A stretch of 64,000 nt of DNA from Monocercomonoides exilis (lineage: Eukaryota > Preaxostyla > Oxymonadida > Polymastigidae). Made by a program: the position numbers and the translations under genes. Under the pieces are notes generated by a model, which was not told the DNA's origin, made no database searches, and saw nothing but the letters and a program-made list of their open reading frames with translations. This document shows, one piece after another, positions 38,181 through 50,300 of this stretch; the stretch's first letter is position 1, and each line of letters starts with the position of its first letter. The stretch lies in NCBI GenBank assembly GCA_001643675.2, contig LSRY02000007.1, forward strand, positions 1,690,001 through 1,754,000, written 5' to 3'.

Positions 38181-38912
38181 AGTTGTTGTTGTGTGAAGAA
38201 AGAAGGAGGGAAATTTTTTCAGTTGGAACGAGGGTATTTGTGCTTTGTATTAATGGGAATTTGTTTTAGTAAACAATTTGCTTTTTGATTTATTGATTAA
38301 ATTTAAAATTTTTGTTTATTATTTTTATTCTTAAAAAAGAAATAAAAAAAAATGATTTGTCTTTGCTTATCCTATTCTTCATTATATGTTTCATTTTGAA
38401 ATTACAACCTTTTTTTTTATTTCTCAATTTGTATTTGAATGTTAGAGATATAAGTGTTGAGCTGTTAGTTTAATATTGCTTATAATTTTGGATTTTATAC
38501 ATGGCATTTGCACTTGCTGGCTTAATAAGTCATGCTTATATATGTGATGAATGCTTGCAATTACTTTTTGTTCTCATTGGACATTAATATTTTATTCTGT
38601 GAAAAGAACAGTTTTCTTCATTTCATACATTTATGTTTTCTTGTGCGCTTGATGTGTCCTCGTTTATGACAATTATTTTACAATTCCAATTGTTTTTTAT
38701 GTTTTTTTGCTTTTTATTTTGCACTTTTTGATAAAAGAAATAATATCAGCAGTGCTTATAACGAAAGATAAATAATCTCCTTTTATTTTATTTATACGCA
38801 CCAATACTAAGTTACAAGATTATATTGCACAACAATCTTCGCAGATATTTGAAAATGATTGAAAGAAAGTTTCCAATGGAGCGAAAATAAAATATTTTTT
38901 ACTTGTTTAAGA

Positions 38913-38951
<39 letters not shown>

Positions 38952-39121
38952 AAAAAACGTCCAATCTTTTATTTGTTCGATCAAATGGAAGTTGCTTTTC
39001 AAATACCGTTTGCTTCGTAATTATAATTCTTCGCGTTAATCATATTTTTCTTTATTATTTTGCAAATGAGTTTTCATTGATGCTATTATGGTTGCAAAAA
39101 TATTCTTTTATCTTTTTATCC
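38181..39121. other. AT-rich spacer with 36-T tract
   Basis: No gene is seen. A run of 36 T lies at 38915-38950. The open frame running from 38,903 into the next gene before 39,122 is T-run translation without coding character. Confidence 0.6.
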
Positions 39122-40630
39122 ATGGAAAACAAAGGTTTTGAAAGCGTTAATGTAGCTCTTTCGAGTGAAGATCATCCAGTGCTAAAGGAAGATTTGCTGA
39201 AAGAGAAAGGAATAAACGAGGAGGATTTGACATTTTTAGCTTCAAAAGGGAATGTTTGTGTAGAAAGCATAATGACGAAGCTGGGCCCAAAAGAATTTGT
39301 TTGGGGAGCAGACTGGAACAAAGTGACATTTGATAAAGAACCATTTGTACTCCCCGGATACGAAGCTTTTGCGATGAAACAACCAAGTTTTCGAAGGTCA
39401 TTGCCGTCTGTGCCTTTATCGCGGTCTTTACGTCCAGCCATGCATCTAAGCACACCAACTGCACAAGGAATCAGAAGGTCTACTGGGTTCAAAAGCCCCA
39501 GAAAAATTATTGAGACCGATTCTGGAGCAAACACAGCACCATCTATTGGACAGTCACCTACAAGCCCTTTGCAGGAAAAGCTGTACTATCCAGCCATCAA
39601 ATGTGAATCGTTAACGAATCTCCTTGGAGTGCAGCCAAACTTTTTACCTCTTCCAACAGAACCTGGTGAATCTCCAATTAATGAACTAAAAGTTCCGAAG
39701 CTTCCTCCGTTCACTTTCCCCTTATTTCCAACGTTTTCTTTGAACACATCGGAATTGGAAAAGCAAACTGCACAACAAACCGTTGACTCCAAGAAAATGT
39801 CTATGCCAAGGCTGGCAAATCGTTTTTCTCAGAAAACAGTATCGACTACCATGAAAACTGGAACGGGAAGAAGTTCAGCGTTTTCGTTCCCAGCTGCAAC
39901 TAATCCTTATTCTCAGTTTTCTGCGCTGATAAAAAGAGCGGAAACTTTGAACAAAGCTCATGCCTCGTCAGAAGAAAAGAAAAAGGAAGAAAAAAGTGAA
40001 AATGAGACGAACTGTGGAGAAACAAAAGCTGAAGAGAAAGGAAGAAAGGAGAAGAAAGATGAAAAAGAGTCAAAAGGGGGTTTTTCTTCTTCGAGTACAA
40101 CAAACGAGGCCCGACTTGCTGAACTTAACGGCTTGTGCGAGAAATGGAAGAAAGTGACAGTGGAGCTGCTGGAGCTGCTGTTGCCTCAAGCAGAGGAGCA
40201 TTACAAACAGATGAAAGTGCTGAAGGCAGAAAGGGAGCGAAACGAAGAGGAAGGATTTGGGTTCGGATTCGGATTCAGTTTTGGATTAGATGACTTTGAT
40301 AAAAAGGAGAGCTCGCACGGAAGGATATGGAAAGACAATGGAAAAAGGAGATCATTCATAAGTTGCAGCGAGAAAATCAGAGAGGAAGTAGGAGAAAAGG
40401 AAGAAGGCGAAGGAAGCAATTACGAAGAAGACGAAAATGAGAGATTTTTTGAAGGTGAAGAAGGCGGACTTGAAGAAACAAATGCGGAGAAAGGGGAAGG
40501 GAAAGAAACTGGAAAAGAAGGAACGAAAGAGGAGGATGACGCGCCGTTTTCGATGGGAATGTTTCTTGCGCAACTTAACATCGAACCAAGTCTTGTTGGC
40601 TATTCTGAAGCTTTGGATGCTTTCACTTGA
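39122..40630 (+). CDS. Possible Sfr1/Mei5-like recombination accessory protein
   Basis: A single exon of 502 residues starts at ATG 39122, where protein-like sequence begins. Residues 1-330 are Pro/Ser/Lys-rich, with SP and TP sites. Near residue 335 is a helical segment, ELNGLCEKWKKVTVELLELL. The extreme C-terminus reads PFSMGMFLAQLNIEPSLVGY followed by SEALDAFT. The order (Leu-x2-Leu-x2-Lys-Trp helix, then a terminal segment with an LxI...L..Y and a final Phe) resembles the C-terminus of Sfr1/Mei5, the partner of Swi5 that stimulates Rad51/Dmc1. Between the two parts sits an extra Gly/Phe and acidic insert (about residues 375-475). The resemblance is from recalled family pattern only, and the protein could be unrelated. 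No signal peptide or membrane segment is seen. Confidence 0.4.
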   Translation: MENKGFESVNVALSSEDHPVLKEDLLKEKGINEEDLTFLASKGNVCVESIMTKLGPKEFVWGADWNKVTFDKEPFVLPGYEAFAMKQPSFRRSLPSVPLSRSLRPAMHLSTPTAQGIRRSTGFKSPRKIIETDSGANTAPSIGQSPTSPLQEKLYYPAIKCESLTNLLGVQPNFLPLPTEPGESPINELKVPKLPPFTFPLFPTFSLNTSELEKQTAQQTVDSKKMSMPRLANRFSQKTVSTTMKTGTGRSSAFSFPAATNPYSQFSALIKRAETLNKAHASSEEKKKEEKSENETNCGETKAEEKGRKEKKDEKESKGGFSSSSTTNEARLAELNGLCEKWKKVTVELLELLLPQAEEHYKQMKVLKAERERNEEEGFGFGFGFSFGLDDFDKKESSHGRIWKDNGKRRSFISCSEKIREEVGEKEEGEGSNYEEDENERFFEGEEGGLEETNAEKGEGKETGKEGTKEEDDAPFSMGMFLAQLNIEPSLVGYSEALDAFT

Positions 40631-41690
40631 AAGTTTGCATGAATTTTTTTTATTAATGCTGGCAATATGTGATGATTGATCTGTTGTTTATTTGATAGCT
40701 TTTAGTGATTTCGTCCAGTCGATTGGAGGACTGTGAATTTTGTTTTTTGAAGCTGTCTTTCTTTGGGAGATGCATCAACTGCGCTTAAAGATAGCACGGG
40801 AAAAGAAACGAATGACTCAATTTAACGAATTCGGAATATCCTTTTTTGCTTATTGGCAATTATTCTATTTTGAATTGCTGATAACATTTTTGGCTTATTC
40901 AAAAGAGAGTATCCGAGGCTTTGTGAAAAGGTAATTTTCCCCCCGGTTTCTGTTCCTTTTTTTGTTGCTTCGAGTTTATTTTTTTCTACTTTTAACATTT
41001 ATTTGCGACATTTCGGTGATAATGGGAACATATTTGTGCAAAATCAACTTTAACAAACTCTTCAACTGTTTATAATTCCAAAGCAGAAGTGTTTACATCA
41101 AAATTTTTATTTCCGAATGATTATGTCTTTTTGTTTGTTTAATATCAGTTAATTCAATACTCGCAAAGAATTCATATTAGCATCTGTTTCTTTTCTTTTT
41201 TTTTTTTTTTTAATTCATGCATTTTTTAAAAACACATTTTATTAATATTTTTATCTATTTGAATGAATAATGATTGCATTTTTTATTAAAAAAAAAAATA
41301 AAAATTGATAGGGCAATGATTGCTTTCAAATGAGAAATTGAAAAGGCTTGATAATAATTTTTATTATCTTTTTTCCCAAGAAAATAAATTTGCTCATGGG
41401 AAAGTTTATATTTCACACTTTTCTCTCTTGATAATTGCATCAATGCAAATATTTCTCTTCAAAATCGGATTTATTGCATATAACTATTAAACTTCCTTGC
41501 AATATAAAGAAATTATGACTTATGGGAGCAAGGGATAGTTTCCAATCTTATCTCGATGTTATTTTTTATTGCTGCTGAAGCTGTTAGCCTCTTACTGATC
41601 AATTTCTTCTCTTTTGCAGACAATGAAAAATCACAAAATATCGATATATTTGAACTGTGTTAAGACAACAGCACAATCAGCTCAGCAATT
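40631..41690. other. Intergenic, AT-rich
   Basis: A 64-codon frame at 40740-40934 has a patch of protein-like sequence but no start context, partner exon or family match. The rest is AT-rich with no identifiable feature. Confidence 0.5.
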
Positions 41691-43427
41691 ATCCTTTTCA
41701 ACAGCTCCACCACAGTGAAAAATGCCTTCTTTGTCAATATGTTGTGGAATAAACCTGCTGCCCTCTGCATCAAATCGATATGTTGCCTTCAAAATACTCA
41801 TTTACTCTGTTCGGCGAATGCTTCACCATTGCTTGCAAAAAGAAGCATGATAAAGCTGTGTCATTTGTCAATATCCGCATGTTTAACCTGCTCTGCTACC
41901 AATAGTATCATATCGTCTGATGATTCCAGTGAAATGGTGCTTAAAACAAGTATTGTAAAAAATGTTGTCATTCGCTCTGAAGGTGGCTTATTGCAAGCAG
42001 GAGAGACTTATAAAGAAACGCTGTGCAATACAATTGTTGAAAATGCTTCTTCAAAACCAGTTCAAAACTTCCAATATCACGAATACATCACTGCTCAGAG
42101 CATTGTTGAAAATAGCGTTTTTTCGGGATCAACGAACATTCTTGAATGAAAAATTGTGCATGGAACGCTTTTTTCGAGCCCATTTGACTCGAGAAACAAC
42201 ACATTCAGGAATAACGTAAGAGAAGATGATTCACTGACACGAATGAGCAGAGTAACCACGACAGATTCACAATCGTACGGTCAGTGTGAACGGGAAGATT
42301 GCAGTGCTTCATGTGGAGGTGCACTGTATGTTCACGACAACGAATTCGCAACCCTTTCAGTGCTGAATTCTTCGTTTTTGAGATGCAATACAACAACCTC
42401 GAAGGGTGGAGGTATTTTTGCAGACAAAATCGGAGAATGCACCATTAAGCACTATATTTTTGAAGGATGCTATTGTGGATATAAAAACGAAACAGGAGGA
42501 GGAGGAAGAATTGAAGCGACAAAAGCAACGATTCAATAATGGTTGAAGAATGTCTCTTCAAAGATAATTGTTCTCAAGATGATGGAGGAGGATTAGGAAT
42601 TTGGAGCTGCAAAGTTCAGAAAACAAAAGAGTGTATTTTGAGCTGCAAATTCATCAACTGCAGCGGAAATTACACAGCTAGTTCGTGGCGTGGAGGAACG
42701 TTTCATTGGTTTCCCAAAGACAAAATTGTCATTCGAAACCGCTTTTTTCAAAATTGTTCTTCTAAGTTTATTGGTGGAGGAATAGGTATTTCAGTGACTT
42801 CAATAAACACAAACAAATTACTTTGGTTCTCTTTTTTTCACGAAAATAAGGCATCGCGTGGATGTGATATTGCACCATTCAATTGTCCAAATGGAAATCA
42901 GATTGGATATTGTTATTCAACAAGCACTGATAAATCAAGATGCAATATTGACGATGAGGATAAGCGCGAATGACTTCCAAAAACTGGAGGAAGAGTTGGG
43001 TATGTTGCAACAGAACAAGTTCTATCAAATCCCAGACACATTCTCTTGTGGGATTAACGAGTAATATCCATGCCAAACAATAAGTCATTGCTTGACATAG
43101 ACAATTCCTGGACTTGTTGAAGATATAAAAGTGCAAGGTTGGAACGTGATAGAATCAAGAACTGTTGATGCTGAAGATGGAATATTGCACATTGGAGGAG
43201 TTAACGAAACAGGAGCCATCGTGACGATTGCATTCGAAAGAAAAGATCAATGCTTTTTGAACGTGAAAGATGGAACACTGGAATCGAGAGATATATGTGT
43301 AATATATGATCTTGTGCACAGAGAGAAACAATATTGCTGGATTGCAGAGATCAAAGAAATAGGAACACTAAAAATACAAAATATGGATTTGTCAATGAGC
43401 AGTGACAATTCTGAAATCGGATTAGGA
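41691..43427 (+). pseudogene. Beta-helix surface-protein pseudogene (5' part)
   Basis: Plus-strand frames read as one decayed member of the beta-helix surface family: CGGALYV, SSFLRCNTTTSKGGGIFA, CLFKDNCSQDDGGGLGI, RFFQNCSSKFIGGGIGI and CGINE-stop-YPCQTISHCL. Defects visible are an in-frame TGA at 42147-42149, a frame change at about 42,535 (frame 3 to frame 2), a return to frame 3 near 42,970, and TAA and TAG codons at about 43,060 and 43,100 flanking the CG..PC motif. The family hallmark is strands with N-C-x(n)-GGG turns and N-glycosylation sites. It is cut at its right side by the transposon at 43428-45429. Confidence 0.75.
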
Positions 43428-43499
43428 TCATCTTTTTATTGGCACTTTTTTCTTTATTGGCACCTTTATTTTTTGTAATGAAAAAAAGTTAAAAACACA

Positions 43500-45075
43500 T
43501 CAAAAAAACACAAAACTCGAATCAATTACTTTTCTGACTTTTCTTTTTCCATTTTCACGTTCAAAGTGTTCAAATTCATCACTTGTTTCATATTCTTCAC
43601 TCTTGATTTTTCTGAATGTCCTTTTCACTTTTTTCTCCAAAGGCAATTCTTCTTCTTCAATTTCCTTTTCTTTTTCTTCAATTTCTTTAATTTTCATCTT
43701 GTGCTTTTCATTATATTCATCCCATTCATCAAGAAGCTTTTATTTTGTGATTTCTTTTCCGAAGAGGTCGAAATATTGTGAATGAGAAGGAATGAAGTAT
43801 TGAGAAGACTGAGGGAGTTTCATTAGCACAGATCCAGATCCATTGCTGAGGACTCCGCTGTTAACGAAGGCTTTTTTGATCACAGATGGTGTGAATGCTG
43901 TGTGAAGGGCTTGTGGCAACACATCTGCAACAGCTGTTCTTTTTGAAGATGAGGAGGTGGATGATGGAGAGCTGTAATTGTTTGACAGTTTTGTCTTCAA
44001 TACTGCAAATGCTCCTCTGTCCAGCGGCTGCAATATGTGCGTGGTGTGTGGAACGAAGGTGAAGACATCAATTTCTGCGTCTTTGAACTGTCTCCATATA
44101 GTTGGATCTGCCCGCGATGAGTGTGAATCCAGGAGAAGAAGGCAACGATGAGTTTCTTTTAGAATTCGCTTTCTTCTGTCAATGATAGCTGGCAGCAGGA
44201 CTGTTAAGGCGTATTTTTTGAATGCTGTTTTGTCCATCCAGCCGTTTGTGTTTGGCCAAATGTCAAGCGACGGCGTTAACAGTGTTGTCAGTTCTTTCGG
44301 AAGATTTGCACTCGGCCACAGCACGACAGACGGAAGAGAGAAACCATCAGCAGCGATTCCAGCAACGAGAGTGGCATTCGGCATCCTTTAGGCAGTTTTT
44401 TTGAATCCAGCTTGCTCATCTGCGGGATGAACAACAACATTGCGTGAAGAAGTTGTAATGCGAAGCGAAGATTCATCGATGTTGAAGATTAATTCTTCTG
44501 GATATTTGTTTTCATCGTGTAATGCTTGTAATTCGGTGTACAACGGCTTAAGGACTTTCTGACAAGATGCTGCTAGTCTGTTAATGTCAACTTGCTTTGG
44601 AAGCGATAACTTCAATTCCGGATGGCGCTTTATGAATGCGTGAACCGTCTTCAGAGTGACTGTCTTTTTCTTCTTTTCTTCTTTTTCTCCTTCATCTTCA
44701 CTATCGTTAATTATATTTTCCATCTTAATACAAATTAATATACAATTCAAATATCAATTAAAAACCAGATCGCGCGCTTTTCGTAATGTGAGGTTTGTCC
44801 CAAATCGAGATTCTATAGTAACTTCTTCCAAGAATTGTTTTTTTTTTCACCGCTGATAATTGGCGGGTGCCCAACTTTTGCAATCGGCCTGCCGTTTTCA
44901 ATAGCTTTTACAGAGTGCTCCAAAGATTTTTTGCTGATCCCCCCATATTTGACCCCATCGACCAGTCTGATAACATTGTCATTTACAATGTGTGCAATCC
45001 TTTCTAATCTTGAACTATATTTTCTGTAATGGAATGAAGACATTGCTTCCTTCAGCCGCTTCAGCTTTCTTTTTC
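43500..45075 (-). pseudogene. Decayed Tigger/pogo DDE transposase
   Basis: Reading right to left: a helix-turn-helix region (about 45,070-44,840) with KRLKEAMSSFHYRKYS and GGISKKSLEHSVKAI, then a frameshift in an A-run at about 44,840-44,850, after which FLEEVTIESRFGTNLTLRKA continues in another frame. Next is a segment with FNIDESSL (first catalytic Asp), an in-frame TAA at about 44,388, then MPNATLVAGIAADGFSLP, LLLLDSHSSRADP (second Asp) and HTTHILQPLDRGAFAVLK (third Asp). A TAA at 43740-43742 is followed in frame by a Lys/Glu-rich tail to 43,500. All three acidic catalytic residues survive, but one frameshift and two in-frame TAA codons make the copy inactive. Transposases of this class cut and paste DNA at TA sites. 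Confidence 0.85.
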
Positions 45076-45246
45076 ACTAATAATTTCATATATATATTAT
45101 GGGTAATGATCATTAATATATTTTTTTATTTATTAATTCTCATTAAAGAATTTTTAATAAATATTTAAATTTTTGAATGAATTAGAAATATTTACAAACC
45201 TTTGTGCAGTCCAATTTCTCATGAAAGCTCAATAGAAGGACTTGAA

Positions 45247-45264
45247 CCCCCCCCCCCCCCCCCC
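45247..45264. repeat. 18-nt C homopolymer
   Basis: An uninterrupted run of 18 C with a further CCCCCC shortly after, within the right part of the transposon. It is striking in such AT-rich surroundings. Confidence 0.95.
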
Positions 45265-45429
45265 ATTTCCCCCCATGAAAAATTGGATTTCTTTCAAAAT
45301 TGAAATATTAGATTATATCACATTTGAATATATACCAAAAATATATTTTAAAATATCATTTGTGGGTCAGATTAATATTTTTTTAAAAAAAAAGGGCCAA
45401 TAAAGAAAAAAGTGCCTATAAAAAGATGA

Positions 45430-45590
45430 CACTACTCAAAGACTCACCAGTTCAAGTGAATTGAGGAAGCTTGGAATTAATTTCTGTTTCGTGGAATGAG
45501 ACAACTTGTCAGAAATCATTGATTGCTGTCTGTCCAACAAACATCATTACATCGATCTCTTTGGATTCTACTTTTTCCTTGAAAAAAAAT
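45430..45590 (+). pseudogene. Beta-helix surface-protein relic continuing past the transposon
   Basis: Directly right of the transposon end, one plus frame reads LLKDSPVQVN, stop, then GSLELISVSWNETTCQKSLI and further Ser/Ile-rich strands, in the style of the same surface family. It probably is the continuation of the pseudogene interrupted at 43,427. Confidence 0.5.
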
Positions 45591-47355
45591 TGAGTTTTGA
45601 TGTAAAAGTATTGAAATGCTCTTTTATCTCTTAACAAACATATATTTATCATTTATTCAATTATTGTTCACATCAAATATACAAAACATAATACAATATT
45701 CTTTGTCTTATGTGTTTTGTTTCGCACGGTCATTTCAGGGATTTTTCTTGATTTTTAATAATTTTTATATTTCTTTTTTCATGAGAATGTTAGAATGATA
45801 GTTATATATTTTGAAGAAAATATTTGTTATAAATTATTTTTTTATTCATTAATTCTATAATTCTGAACAACATTATTTTCGTTTACCCAAAATATATTTT
45901 TTTAACATTAATTATTAAAAAAATCAATAAATTGAGGTTTGTAGTTAGATTTTTATAACGAGAAATGTAATATTTTTGCTCCTTATTTTTTCGCCATCTT
46001 TTCAGTTCGGAATTATTTGCTGTATTCAGGTTACTGCTGGAATTTCTGCAAGTTGCGTTTTTTCGAGCAAGCCACAAGATTGAAAGGATAACAAGAGTTT
46101 TGATATGAAATCATTCAGCAATTTTAAATGGAAATTCACCAATGTATTCCAGAGCACTTAATTATTCAGTGCAATTCACAGAAAGAAAGGAGGAAAAAGA
46201 AGAAGCTCACGCTCATGGGATAATGCAACATGTTGTTATAGTATGATCCGGAAGATGAATAAAGAAAAGGCAGAAAGAAAATTTATATGCATAATGTGGA
46301 TCGACAGAAAAAGGAAAGAGAAAGATGGGCAAAGAAGAGAAAACGAAAGATAATGGAGAATTGTGCGAACACACAGAACGGGAACTTCTCTGAACAGCTG
46401 CACATAGATATCACAGTTATTATACACACTATTGTTTAGCTTTTTATGGAAAGGAACGAAGATGAGCATTAAGAAAAAGAGGGAGAGGAAAAAGCATCGA
46501 ACGAATGCTGAAAGATTGCAGAAGCAGAAGCAGTATATGATGAAGGAAAAGACAAGGATGAACACGAAAAGGAAGAGGAAGAGGAAAGAAAGAGAAAGAG
46601 AAAGTTGGGGAAAAAATCTTTGAAAGAAGATTTTAATATTTCTGGCTTTTTTTTACTCAAAATAGAAAGGAGGTCATTAAAAACTGGATTTATTCGTTAA
46701 CAAGAACTTACAGAAGTGCAAGATTGTATTTTAGTTATTTTTGAACGTGGAATTGGACGAAGGGCCCAGAAAGAAGATGAAGTGAAATAAAATTAGCAGC
46801 CCAATGTCCAACAACAAAACATATTTCCAAAAGAAAGGAATTTGAAAACATAACAGAAAAATGAAAAAAGAAATAGATGCGCAATGCAAGCAAAAGCGGA
46901 TCATACAGGTGGCAACAACTGGTTTGCAGGCTCTTTTTCGTTTGCTCATGTTCGGAATCGCTTTTATTTTTTATTTTTTATTTTTCTATTCCAATTTTTC
47001 AAAGACTTCTATTTTATCTGACTTCCATACGTCATTAGAGTCATCTATTTATATGAAATATCATTTGCCTAGCGTTGATAGATGGTAGATTGCCTCTTTA
47101 AACCTGCTGTGGAAATTGTGGCCGAATTTTTCTTTGTGCCAAACGCGGATAGGAGAGAGACTACAGAACATTTTTCTGCAAGCCAGAAATACCGCCTTAG
47201 CTGTAATTGTTGCAAGAGATGAAAACGCTCCGAATAAAGCGATCGAAAGGTCAATATTTAGCCTTTGAACATCTTTTGCAAAGATAAACCGAAGAAAATG
47301 AGCTGGTCATTAACAAAATAATGAGGGCATCGCTTTTTAAGCGGCCTGTACAAGA
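45591..47355. other. Spacer with small decayed coding relics
   Basis: 45,600-46,220 is AT-rich with nothing recognisable. At about 46,230-46,660 (plus) the sequence turns purine-rich and reads as broken Lys/Glu/Arg-rich protein in changing frames (for example KKERERWAKKRKRKIMENC). At about 47,060-47,350 a minus-strand stretch (SIALFGAFSSLATITAKAVF and onward) also looks like former coding sequence with a frame break. No family could be named for either. Confidence 0.4.
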
Positions 47356-50300
47356 CTAAATCTGAGATTGCAAGACTTGCCATTCTTCTTCACTTGCTGC
47401 ACTGCTTAAGGCTTGCTGGTTACTGGAAGGGCGGTTATTGTCAGAGGCTATCACTAAGTCAATAGCATCAGACATCGTGAGCACGGCAGTGCCGTCGGGA
47501 AAGCGCTGGATGAATTCTCTCTTTAAATTGGCAAGGGAAGGTCGATTGCTTTCTGTGCGCGACAAGCATTCTTTTGCGACGGTTGATAAAGATGAAGCGG
47601 CGAAAGCATCGATATAAGGTCTTTCTCCATTGACTATCTTCTGTCCTGCAACCTCTGCCTCATATTCTCCAAATGGGATCTGGAGTGTCAGACACTCCCA
47701 CAGCATCATCCCAATCGAGAATGCCACCGACTCCTTCGTTGCTTCCCTCTTCTTGTTGATCAGCAGCTCAGGCGCCTTCCACCGCAAACACTCTTTTTTG
47801 AAGCTATCTTCATCCTCAAACGCTGATGAGGGCAGAGAGTCATTATCATCATTATCATCACTGGCAGATGTGACAACAGTTGACGATGAAATGGATGACG
47901 AGTCTGAATCATCATCTGACAATAAGTCTGAATGCATCACAATACAAATGACCATGTGCTCCGAGAACAACACAATGTGCGGACTGAGATTGGCAAGAGA
48001 AGAAAGAGGATTTTTCATCTCGTCAAATGAGTGGAGCGCTCCATTCGCAACCCAGAACAGGATTTGGGCAGCTGTTTGCTCTCTTTCCTTCAAGGAACCA
48101 ATCGCCATCTCCTTTGTCTTGTTTCTCCCATGAAGCAGCATGAACAGCGAATCTCTCAGATCCACAATCAGCTTCTCGTGAGGCGACGAACAGGCCATTG
48201 CATCCACCAAGTTTGACATGGATGAGGTTGTCGGGCACAAATCCTCCCCTCGAACAAAAGTCGAATCTGAATCAGTTGAACATGTTGAGGAAACTGATGG
48301 TGACGGAGTTCTTTTTCTTGTTTCTTCCTCTTCTTCTTTCTCATCAACCTTCTCTAATGCCCAATCAGGAATTTTATCTGAATCTCTCCCCAATATATAT
48401 TCAGTTGATCCACTCTCAGATAATAAATGCTCTGATGACTCTGAATGTTCCATATTCGTATCATATATTCTTTTCTTCATGTTTTCTTCGTTCTTCTTCT
48501 TTCCTTCCCTTTCTGCTCTTCTCCATTGTTCCTCAGGCGACATCTCCATCGTCACCATCTCAAATGCCTTCGGATCCTTCTTCACTGAATCATTCACAAT
48601 CTCTCTCAGATCTTTATTCTCATTCTTTGCCTTTCTCCACCGAACAATGAATATAATTGATACAATTAGAACAATCAGAAACATTATTGCAAATATCACA
48701 ATCACAATCAATGCCCATGATGATTTTTCTTCTTTTCCACTTTCAACATTTCTTTCATCTCCTTTTGGTGGAGTGATACTCGCATTTTTCAAAATAAATG
48801 AGTTTGTCGAAGATGGAGAATTTGAGTTTCCAAACAAAATATGCACGCTCACTTCTATTTCGTCTTCACAACTTTTGATGAGATCATTTCCCACACTCCC
48901 TTCAACTTCTCTTTCTGACAAAAATCCATTTGAATCAAAATCATGTTTTTCAATCTCTTTCTCTTCACCTTTCCTCTTCACAATTGAGAATGAGAGATTA
49001 CAAGGGAGGAGAAGTGATCCTCTGAACACAAGATTCACTTTCTCTTCAGACTTCTCAGATGACACACTCACCACCTTCGGGATGAAAAAGGGAGATGCTC
49101 TTTCTCCTGCAATCCCTTCCAATGAACATCCTCCATCTAATACCCACAACGATGAATTATCTTTCACTCCATCACCCCCCTTCAAACTCACAACACTCAA
49201 TTCTGAAGAGCCTTCACACAATATATTCCTTCTTGCTGATGGATAATTCTGAATTGATGGATTGTTGTTCATGAACTCTCCTTTCTCAATCTCCACGCTT
49301 CCACCAAACAATGAAAGCCCTCCTTTCTTCGAGTTGCTGATTGTGGTGTCTTTCATTGTCACATTGCTTGACTTCACATCCACAACTGATCCATTCCAAC
49401 CACATAATGGATTATGTTCTTTGTCATTTTCTTCTTCATCTTCTTCCAAATCGTTATTCTTCTGATGGCTGACTGGCTCATCCATTGCTTTGCCATCAAA
49501 CAAACACGAAACAACAGACACATCTGAACTATCTGAAACAGACAACTGGCTTCCTTTGTCAGTTGAAAGCAGACAATAAGAAAATGAGCAGTTGATTAGA
49601 TTTACATTTGTCTTGCTCCTCTCAATTCTCACAACACTCTTATTGTTATTGTTGTTCTCATTTGATGAAATATTCTCAAAAACTGCAGTTGATATTCTGA
49701 GATTTCCCTTTTCTTCATCATCATTTCTTCCATTTCCATTCATGTTCAGCTCTTCCTTGTTCGTTGAGATCAGACAGCCATTGTTCATTGAGATGTTGGA
49801 ACAGTTCATTTTTTCAATCGAGACAGTTGCATTCGATCCAATTGAAACAACATCAGCAGTCGATGTGAGAGATTCCAGAGTCATTTGGGAAAGCACAATT
49901 TCTGATTCATCTGAAAACAAAAACAAGGGTTTTGCAAAAGATAGCCTGCTGAATGATGTCTCACTCATCTTCAGAACTCCTCCCCAAACAGCCATCACAT
50001 GTGAATCCAGCTCCAACGAAGCATCGGCTGCTGTGAATGTGCACTGAGACACTTCCAAGGATCCATATGATTCGGCGAATACTGCTGAGTGTGCTGCCTC
50101 AAACGAAGAGGCAAATGATATCAGGCAGTTGCGAACTGTGCAATCCTCCTCAAACAGAACCACACTCTGGGCATCTCCAGTGAGTGGAATGGTTGTGCTC
50201 AGCTGGATTGTTGCCTGCTGCTTTGTTGAAGGCAGGATGGACAACCCATGCACAGTTATTTCTGAGAGGAAGGTGGATGAGGCGTTGATGAAAATGATGT

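Larger units (their letters stand above)
43428..45429 (-). mobile_element. Tigger/pogo-type DNA transposon with TIRs
   Basis: The ends carry matching inverted repeats. The left end, 43428-43475, begins TCATCTTTTTATTGGCACTT, and the reverse complement of 45384-45429 begins TCATCTTTTTATAGGCACTT. The match continues for about 35 bp. Within each TIR the motif TTTATTGGCAC (or a one-base variant) occurs twice. The interior codes on the minus strand for a CENP-B-like DDE transposase. The element is about 2.0 kb and sits inside a beta-helix surface-protein relic. No clear TA target duplication is visible outside the repeats. Confidence 0.85.

Noticed and set aside
38903-39121. Extended N-terminus of the Sfr1-like gene
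   Set aside because: It translates a 36-T run and AT-rich spacer. Protein-like sequence begins at ATG 39122.
40740-40934. 64-codon open frame as a gene
   Set aside because: It has no family match, no supporting exon and composition close to spacer DNA.
1642-44390. TAA/TAG reassigned to glutamine, as reported for one oxymonad
   Set aside because: In-frame TAA/TAG codons at several places (2294, 43060, 43100, 44388, 43740) would fit Gln. However, they occur only in decayed genes that also carry frameshifts. TAA ends both Rab genes right after their prenylation cysteines and ends the UBR gene, and the three longest open frames contain no TAA or TAG.
45235-45300. GGTTCAAGTCC-like T-arm (minus strand) next to the C-run, as in a tRNA
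   Set aside because: No acceptor stem, D-arm or anticodon stem can be drawn around it.
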